Below the pieces are notes generated by a model. The model saw nothing but the letters and a program-made list of their open reading frames with translations. It was not told the origin of the DNA and did not search any database. Positions 61,101-64,000 of a stretch of 64,000 bases of DNA are shown in pieces. The stretch is from Pachyseris speciosa (lineage: Eukaryota > Cnidaria > Anthozoa > Scleractinia > Pachyseridae): positions 118,501 through 182,500 of the forward strand of contig JAEMWC010001186.1 of assembly GCA_016490735.1 (NCBI GenBank), given 5' to 3'. The first letter of the stretch is position 1. Each line of letters begins with the position of its first letter. The position numbers were made by a program, and so were the translations under genes.

Positions 61101-63666
61101 ACATGGCGGATTTGCCCTGAAATTGTACTCTGTTAGTTGAAAAATGGCTATAGCTCACTTACGAGCAAGGGCATCCCATATTTTTCCAGTCATTTTAATC
61201 AACTAATCATAAGCTTTGCGTGAGAAAAGTCTGATCCGATCTCTATTTTTGAAAATTGAATAAATAAGAAAAATAGCAGATACACTGTGGTCTTTTCTAT
61301 TTGCAGTTTGGTAACCATGGCAAGAAATTTGGTTCACATTTTCATTCAAGGATTCAGCTTTTTGTATAAATCAAACTAAAAATGTTTATTGTGTTCGACA
61401 CAATATATTGACTGTAGTTTAATGCGTGTTCTCATGCGTTTCGGCTCACAAATATTTTACAATACCTTGGAATGCCTTATAATAAGCATCAAATAATGCC
61501 AAAATGGGACATTTTCAATGCCTCACAGCTCCTAAATGAGCATGGGCACCCTCCTTTTTTACTTTACAATTGCAGTTCTCATATGATAAATATTCAGTGG
61601 ACAAAGTTTGAACAGAAATCGATTGTCAGTTTTATTTCAGAGGGAATTACCTTAAGCTATTTCCCATCTACAGTCTAGCGACTTAAAGTGCTACTACGAT
61701 CAGAAAATCACTTGTTTTTTCTTCAAATTTCGAAAGTGTGTTTGCTTAACAACCGACTAGCGAAATTTCAAGCTTTAATTTGGAGAAATCAGTTTTTTCA
61801 TCTTGACTGAAATATTTCTATTTACTGATCCTCCATTACTAACTTCAAAATCTTGAGAGAACTGGATCGAGGACAAAATGACATAAAAAGCTCACAAGAG
61901 TAAGAATGCAGTGTGTGTAAATCCGGCTGATTTAGTATGCAGCACGGGAATTTTGAGCTTTCAGACTCTCAAACTCGTGTTTTGCATACTTAATAAGCTG
62001 CATTCACATACTGCAATTTTAAACCAGTGAGCATATGACGTCCTTTTATCTTGGATCCAGCTCTCCTAGGCCTAATCGGTCAGTTACGAACGTGAGTAAT
62101 GGCGGATCGTTAAATTAAAAAGTTGCACTCAAAGTAAACAGTCTTCTGCTTGAAATTAAAGCTTGAATTTTCGCGAGTCGGGTGTTAAGCAACACACTTT
62201 AAAAAGGTGAAGAAAAAAGACAAGTGATTTTCTCATCGTAGTAGCACTTTAAATGTTTCAATGATAGAAGGTCGTCAAACATTTTTGTGGCATGTGCAGG
62301 TTAAGATAGAATAACTAATTTGCTGGTGGAAAGGCAAGGCAATAAAATGGTGAACAAATCATCATCTAATAAAAATACACATTTTCAAAACCTATTAAAG
62401 AATTTAAGTAACGCCTAAAGCCCCTTAACATTACATTTTGTGACTGTTGTGATAGGAACAGTCCTGGTGATTTACGGAAAGATATAATTTCCGGTCGAAA
62501 GAAAGATATGACTTTTTTAGACTAGCACGTTAAACGACGTACAAATGGAAATTAAGAAGAAAACTACCAAGAAAAAAAAGGAACAACAAAAAGGCAAATT
62601 GAAAATCAAGTGAAAAAGCTCTACTTACAGAGTATCTAACTTCGTCATGTTATAAAACAGGTCAGGGGGCAGCGTTTGAATGTTGTTTGATGAAAGCGAA
62701 CTAAAAAATATATTGGATAAAAAACATTCTCAAAACTTAAAAGAAATTTTAATTCAGTGTAAGTAGTAAGCTTATTTTGTAAAAATGATGACGTTTCCTC
62801 GCCTAAAATTATCTTAAGCGAACAGTTTACCGAACTGGGTGGATCCAAAAAACATTTAAAAATGATAAAAGCAATAGAACCTAGTGAAATTAGAGGTTTC
62901 AAAGAGGTGCAGTCCAACCGTTTAAAAGAAGACGTATTTACTGAGCGGATGTTCCAACGTTAAAATTGTTTTACTTTAATTGTCATTTTCCAACAGCAAC
63001 TTGGGAATTTTAAATTAAAAAATATATATATCATTCTTTAGATGATAGCGGTTTCAATGGTTACCATTTCTTTCTGGATCTTGCGGTAAATGGTGTCGCA
63101 TACTTTCTTTTAATTAGAGTTCACATGTGATAGAAACTAGCGGTAAGAAGAGAATTGAAAAGCGATGGGGACCAGGAAATTTCTTTGCATCACTGGTCAT
63201 TATGGCTGAATGCAATGCTTTTTAGGCAAAACGATAACATTCCATTTTGCTGTTCTCGTGATTCTTTTTATTCTTCAACTTACGCAATTTTCTTTTAGCC
63301 CTCTGTGAATTAATGTGAGCAATTCTGTATTTGAACTTTGTCTTAAGAAAGTGAGCAATTATTCGTTGCTTATTCATACCAGGAAGGGAATTGGCGGATG
63401 CAAAAGGAATTATGAATAAAAACAGAACACAATATTCACGCGGCAAGGTCGATTACATTATTTCCAAAGTGGGCTTTCAGTTTTCGCTGCTACTATTTGA
63501 CTTAAGTGAAAGTGGCATTATAGGTTTAGACACATGGGACAACGGCTGAACGTACATCTATGACATATCAAAGTCGGTTTCAATTGACACTTACAGCATC
63601 CATATGTTCGTAAGCTCAGAAAATAAACCAGCAGCAGGGTGAGGAAGGTTGCTAGACGTTAGTACC
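40344..63666 (-). CDS. Gene D: LRR, cysteine-rich, multi-pass membrane receptor (5' end off window)
   Basis: Gene-level span of fifteen recognised minus-strand exons: eleven 72-bp LRR exons (63666 down to 53376), then 47974-48188, 47031-47156, 41881-43443 and 40344-40669. The protein has an LRR ectodomain, an ephrin-receptor/GCC2-type cysteine-rich stalk, and about seven membrane helices with a cytoplasmic tail. The four C-terminal exons join in consistent phase. The last LRR exon ends with two codon bases and exon 47974-48188 starts with one, so they are phase-compatible, which supports one gene but does not prove it. The C-terminal part belongs to a family expanded in stony corals, of unknown ligand. 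An in-frame TAG (42593-42595) interrupts the membrane domain. Confidence 0.65.
41369..41720 (+). mobile_element. tRNA-derived SINE in gene D intron
   Basis: A-box TAGCTCAGTTGG at 41377 and B-box GGTTCAAACC at 41421, followed by a body CAACACTCAGGGTCTTTAAA typical of a coral SINE. The acceptor arm does not pair, so it is not a working tRNA gene. The 3' part, GTAAACTGCACAAGTAGTCT, recurs inverted at about 55740-55810. Confidence 0.75.
41881..43443 (-). CDS. Gene D exon: cysteine-rich end and membrane domain, with in-frame TAG
   Basis: A 1,563-bp exon. It begins GTETDFFAGYRACQCLKGFY, has CVKCGKGGLKCQDDYASLK, GYWWDWRNST and CENGYEGPLCAVCSPGYYK, then hydrophobic helices: WMIGQLAIVGAVLLIIVAIL, AAVIAVSLVVFGVQ, LFFILYVTYLGTC, YISIVYIFVLPVASFIALW, VVLTSGLILVGQ, GLAWVFAGMYGVLYSW, LMVTSLAVTTVNLG and LLVIGANTLVVGLIV. 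Donor is GTAAGT. At 42593-42595 the frame reads TAG between VKIS and TKELVYKN; the frame is open and conserved on both sides. Homologues, as I recall them, have a sense codon (Gln) here, so CAG to TAG is the likely change. Truncation would remove most helices. Confidence 0.85.
44148..44402 (+). pseudogene. Transposon ORF 1, truncated
   Basis: 85 codons from MAAGGQTWSKFKDKMKELRQ to KRACMKHFG, then foreign sequence antisense to ORF 2 and a stop. Basic and predicted helical N-terminus. I do not recognise the family; it is probably an accessory protein of the element. The ATG directly abuts the TIR. Confidence 0.55.
44417..44899 (-). pseudogene. Transposon ORF 2: integrase-like transposase N-terminus, truncated
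   Basis: 161 codons from MATARIRNEEWQQDDDLKDM, including RRREILDFVCRDFDQYAWSL, LGYRALHKKLRQVHELNVPR and RGSNWVHSLDGHDKLTGYQN. YRxLHKKLRxxHxLxVPRxxV...W..D resembles the N-terminal and first catalytic Asp region of integrase-core (rve-type) transposases. The catalytic domain after this point is deleted. Upstream of the ATG a further in-frame MHFGASVFK is inside the TIR. Confidence 0.65.
45440..46226 (-). pseudogene. Penelope-like RT/GIY-YIG remnant
   Basis: Minus-strand reading: DGFQIKSVFFRRSSYPPQMV, IPLVLTYLPTNIRIQSILSR, then with frameshifts RRDNNLWNSLVR, CGAFPCGRTRRNTCVHT, TSTNVVYLIKCGKC and ISKTGRR. The order (LTYxPTNxxI, LxxSLVR, GxxPCGRxRCxTC, VYLIxCxxC) is that of the RT C-terminus and GIY-YIG endonuclease of Penelope-like elements. 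Several stops and frameshifts are present. Confidence 0.7.
46354..46400 (+). ncRNA. Degenerate hammerhead-like motif of the Penelope-like element
   Basis: TTTGCCA, CTGAGGA (46362-46368), stem GAGGC-AGCA-GCCTC and GAAACGTC are present. The stem I 3' strand reads TTGT where TGGC would be needed. The partner copy at 43611-43660 (opposite strand) keeps TGGCATTT but has lost the CTGANGA start. A consensus of the two would meet the hammerhead pattern; neither does alone. Confidence 0.45.
46404..47030. other. Gene D intron, nothing recognised
   Basis: AT-rich intronic sequence without ORF or repeat that I can name. Confidence 0.4.
47031..47156 (-). CDS. Gene D exon: ephrin-receptor-like cysteine-rich repeat
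   Basis: A 126-bp exon with acceptor CCGTTTAG and donor CAAG|GTAAAC. It reads GHYSDDVGHVATHCKLCPNG and SFVSFDKAPGKQPQDCKPCP. The HYSD...C..CPxGxF...C..CP pattern is the GCC2/GCC3 or ephrin-receptor-like cysteine-rich repeat. Both junctions keep phase with neighbours (PPG-GHYS and PQG-TETD). Confidence 0.85.
47974..48188 (-). CDS. Gene D exon: pre-stalk and first cysteine-rich repeat
   Basis: Acceptor GTGTCTTAG, donor CCAG|GTAAAT. It reads NPLDSDAQLVEVYSPTSRAG, then FLPCPVGTFSNSTSRGKHGC and TLCPPG. CPVGTF...C..CPPG is a cysteine-rich repeat start. It begins with one codon base, matching the two-base ending of the upstream LRR exons. Confidence 0.8.
48239..48274. repeat. Short tandem CCAATGATAGA / GAT repeat
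   Basis: Three CCAATGATAGA-type units followed by GATGATGAT. Confidence 0.7.
48720..50049. other. Gene D intron with microsatellite
   Basis: AT-rich; contains the GAT-type microsatellite at 49366-49490 and no exon I can support. Confidence 0.4.
49366..49490. repeat. (GAT)n-(GATGGC)n-(GATGAC)n microsatellite
   Basis: A compound array whose unit changes from GAT to GATGGC to GATGAC. Ser- or His-rich ORFs across it are artefacts. Confidence 0.95.
50320..50522 (+). pseudogene. RecQ-like helicase fragment
   Basis: Plus-strand reading: FSVQETLNDLSQNGKHIRLK followed by PEPEA, then after a one-base frame change AILPAGFGKSAIYQILARVK and EKISKESVRVLAIF to a stop. LKPEQEA-type (Q motif) followed by LPxGFGKSxIYQ (Walker A) is diagnostic of RecQ-family helicases. 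The residues normally between them are deleted. Confidence 0.65.
50677..51030. repeat. Degenerate minisatellite, CATTCGCTATCGCTAAA-type
   Basis: At least twelve variant copies of a 20-25-bp unit such as TTCGCTATCGCTAAA, TTTGCTGTCGCTAAA and CACTATCGCTTG occur in a row inside the fold-back element. No reading frame is kept. Confidence 0.75.
51362..51390. repeat. (AC)n microsatellite
   Basis: About 14 AC units, just right of the fold-back element. Confidence 0.9.
51741..52056 (+). mobile_element. tRNA-derived SINE with (ATTT)n tail
   Basis: A-box AGTGGTTAGG at 51761 and B-box GGTTCGATTCC at 51798, a body with TACTCCGGTTTTCCCCTCTC and a tail of TTTA/ATTT repeats (52003-52056). This is a family I recognise as abundant in stony corals and anemones. 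It lies in an intron of gene D in antisense orientation. Confidence 0.8.
52722..53186. mobile_element. MITE with CTGTCAGGGGCACC ends
   Basis: AACTGTCAGGGGCACCAAACGA near 52720 mirrors TCGTTGGGTGCCCCTGAACT near 53150. The 90-codon plus ORF inside (52911-53183) ends in the terminal repeat and has no motif, so it is not taken as a gene. Confidence 0.55.
53376..53447 (-). CDS. Gene D LRR exon 11
   Basis: 72 bp. FLSNNLLEVIPFRAFYGLQ is a leucine-rich repeat. Acceptor TTTGTGCAG, donor GTAAGT. It is the last LRR before the cysteine-rich exons. Confidence 0.85.
53448..54740. other. Gene D intron, nothing recognised
   Basis: AT-rich intron without supported ORF or repeat family. Confidence 0.4.
54741..54812 (-). 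CDS. Gene D LRR exon 10
   Basis: 72 bp. DLSYNKISEIPKTLFCCL is a leucine-rich repeat with two cysteines in the ascending part. Same phase as the other LRR exons. Confidence 0.85.
55062..55133 (-). CDS. Gene D LRR exon 9
   Basis: 72 bp. HLSSNNIHDLPINLFVRTYN is a leucine-rich repeat. Acceptor TTTTTGCAG, donor GTAAGA. Confidence 0.85.
55150..55193. repeat. (ATT)n microsatellite
   Basis: ATT-rich tract in the intron between LRR exons 8 and 9. Confidence 0.85.
55700..55850 (-). mobile_element. Truncated SINE (3' part)
   Basis: The minus strand contains AAACTGCACAAGTAGTCTGG and CCCCCGGCCAGTG, matching the 3' part of the SINE at 41369-41720. The tRNA-like head is missing. Confidence 0.55.
55981..56052 (-). 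CDS. Gene D LRR exon 8
   Basis: 72 bp. DLSSNNITNIPADLFYNF is a leucine-rich repeat. Acceptor GACTACAG, donor GTAAGT. Confidence 0.88.
56613..56684 (-). CDS. Gene D LRR exon 7
   Basis: 72 bp. YLGSNDIQSITTDVISHLTR is a leucine-rich repeat with isoleucine in place of the usual Phe near the end. Acceptor TCTTTCAG, donor GTAGGT. Confidence 0.82.
57260..57331 (-). CDS. Gene D LRR exon 6
   Basis: 72 bp. NLTSNKIQNVSADTFSTLTE is a leucine-rich repeat. Acceptor TGTTTGTAG, donor GTAAGT. Contains a sequon (NVS). Confidence 0.88.
57483..57720. repeat. Purine-rich (GAT)n/(GAG)n tract
   Basis: Impure GAT and GAGGAG repeats of about 240 bp. Ser- and Pro-rich minus ORFs across it are artefacts. Confidence 0.85.
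58121..58192 (-). CDS. Gene D LRR exon 5
   Basis: 72 bp. YLSSNAIKVLPHGVFASQ is a leucine-rich repeat. Acceptor TTTCATCAG, donor GTAAGT. The ascending part (QIILRDL) departs from the LxxL pattern. Confidence 0.8.
58628..58699 (-). CDS. Gene D LRR exon 4
   Basis: 72 bp. DLSSNRISVLPDKIFANLTN is a leucine-rich repeat. Acceptor GTCTTACAG, donor GTAAGT. Confidence 0.9.
59553..60053 (-). mobile_element. Penelope-like GIY-YIG fragment between inverted repeats
   Basis: Minus-strand reading: RNQIAKRLRCVYNFYSCVNI, then KVIYKAGCWDCTDFYIGKTK, RLHDRKTEHFKAIAKNDHTS and AIADHVKTTGHNIKWDHFD. CWDC...FYIGKTKRxxxxRxxEH is the GIY-YIG endonuclease of Penelope-like elements; one in-frame stop lies upstream. It is flanked by inverted repeats of about 37 bp (ACACCTTATTAATAAAGCAA at 59556 and its counterpart ending at 60053). 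The C-terminal codons hold a small tandem duplication of ATGATGTCAAA (59598-59640). Confidence 0.75.
60177..60230. repeat. (CTTAT)n microsatellite
   Basis: About ten ATCTT/CTTAT units, right of the Penelope-like fragment. Confidence 0.9.
60912..60983 (-). CDS. Gene D LRR exon 3
   Basis: 72 bp. YLSSNSIASLPEGVFSMLKD is a leucine-rich repeat. Acceptor TTGTCACAG, donor GTAAGT. Confidence 0.9.
61683..62254. mobile_element. 572-bp MITE with about 34-bp ends
   Basis: CTTAAAGTGCTACTACGATC at 61682 mirrors ATCGTAGTAGCACTTTAAA ending at 62253; inward ACTTG and further CTTTAATTT/AAATTAAAG blocks also match inverted. No ORF. A partial copy begins at 63939. Confidence 0.8.
62629..62700 (-). CDS. Gene D LRR exon 2
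   Basis: 72 bp. SLSSNNIQTLPPDLFYNMTK is a leucine-rich repeat. Acceptor ATTTTTTAG, donor GTAAGT. Contains a sequon (NMT). Confidence 0.9.
62701..63594. other. Gene D intron, nothing recognised
   Basis: AT-rich intron between the two most upstream LRR exons visible. Confidence 0.4.
63595..63666 (-). CDS. Gene D LRR exon 1 (of those visible)
   Basis: 72 bp. VLTSSNLPHPAAGLFSELTN is a leucine-rich repeat with an atypical Pro-rich turn. Acceptor TTTTTCAG, donor GTAAGT. More LRR exons probably lie beyond the right edge. Confidence 0.8.
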
Positions 63667-63938
63667 CTGAAAAAGTAAAACACTCGTATGAAGAAAAGGT
63701 CTGAAAACTTAGAACAACTGACATTTGTTTTCTCCAGCTTTTCAGCGACTAATTTAGTTTCGTTGACATGATGCCCAGTATTGAGTGTTCAATCAAATAG
63801 GGAGGAGAATGATTTTGGTCTTAACATTTTTTTTATAATGTACTCTGTTTTTGTACTGGAAAATGCTATCATTTTTCATCTTGGGGCAAAGAAAGATTTG
63901 ATCCTAACAGGAAGAGTGAGATGGTGGTCCCAAAAAAA

Positions 63939-64000
63939 TTTCAAGCTTTAATTTGGAGAAATCAGTTTTTTCATCTTGACTGAAATATTTCTATTTACTG
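63939..64000. mobile_element. Second, truncated copy of the 61.7-kb MITE
   Basis: ATTTCAAGCTTTAATTTGGA and the following bases to the end of the window are identical to 61768-61829. It starts abruptly without the terminal repeat and runs off the right edge. Confidence 0.85.

Overview
The window is nuclear DNA of an anthozoan cnidarian, most likely a stony coral. The reasons are intron-rich genes with GT-AG splice sites, AT-rich non-coding sequence, dense microsatellites, tRNA-derived SINEs, CR1/L2-like and Penelope-like retroelements, many fold-back DNA elements, and two lineage-typical families of extracellular and membrane proteins (PAN/EGF/lectin-like, and cysteine-rich multi-pass receptors). 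No prokaryotic features are present. The species call is inference from family resemblance and was not searched.

Host genes, left to right. Gene A (minus, about 9.8 kb down past position 433) is a large receptor-like protein. Its visible exons encode a linker, a calcium-binding EGF, Ig-like modules, a Ly6/uPAR three-finger domain and a REJ-type region; its C-terminus lies off the left edge. Gene B (minus, 21.2-22.0 kb) is a single-exon 260-residue secreted, probably C-terminally anchored protein with a basic Ser/Arg/Lys-rich N-terminus. Gene C (plus, 33.8-38.05 kb) encodes PAN-like, EGF and lectin-like domains and carries lesions suggesting decay. Gene D (minus, 40.3 kb to beyond 63.7 kb) encodes at least eleven leucine-rich repeats, each on its own 72-bp exon, then a cysteine-rich stalk and a multi-pass membrane domain. 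It has one in-frame TAG in the membrane domain. C and D converge tail to tail.

Mobile DNA fills most of the rest. There is an intact 1,113-codon LINE (28.65-31.99 kb) with a 2A-like motif behind a hydrophobic leader, plus several decayed LINE pieces. Two Penelope-like remnants with GIY-YIG sequence lie at 45.4-46.2 and 59.6-60.0 kb. An element at 19.1-19.6 kb carries two opposed hammerhead ribozymes and a 14-bp target duplication. A 1.65-kb TIR transposon with two truncated convergent genes is nested in one Penelope-like element. A fold-back element at 50.05-51.3 kb carries a RecQ-like helicase scrap and a degenerate minisatellite. More than a dozen MITE or fold-back elements and tRNA-like SINEs complete the picture.

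The strongest unusual signals are the hammerhead pair, the 2A-LINE, the nested two-gene transposon, the helicase-bearing fold-back, and the exon-per-repeat LRR array whose phase matches the downstream cysteine-rich exon. All family names come from reading motifs by eye; no database search was run.
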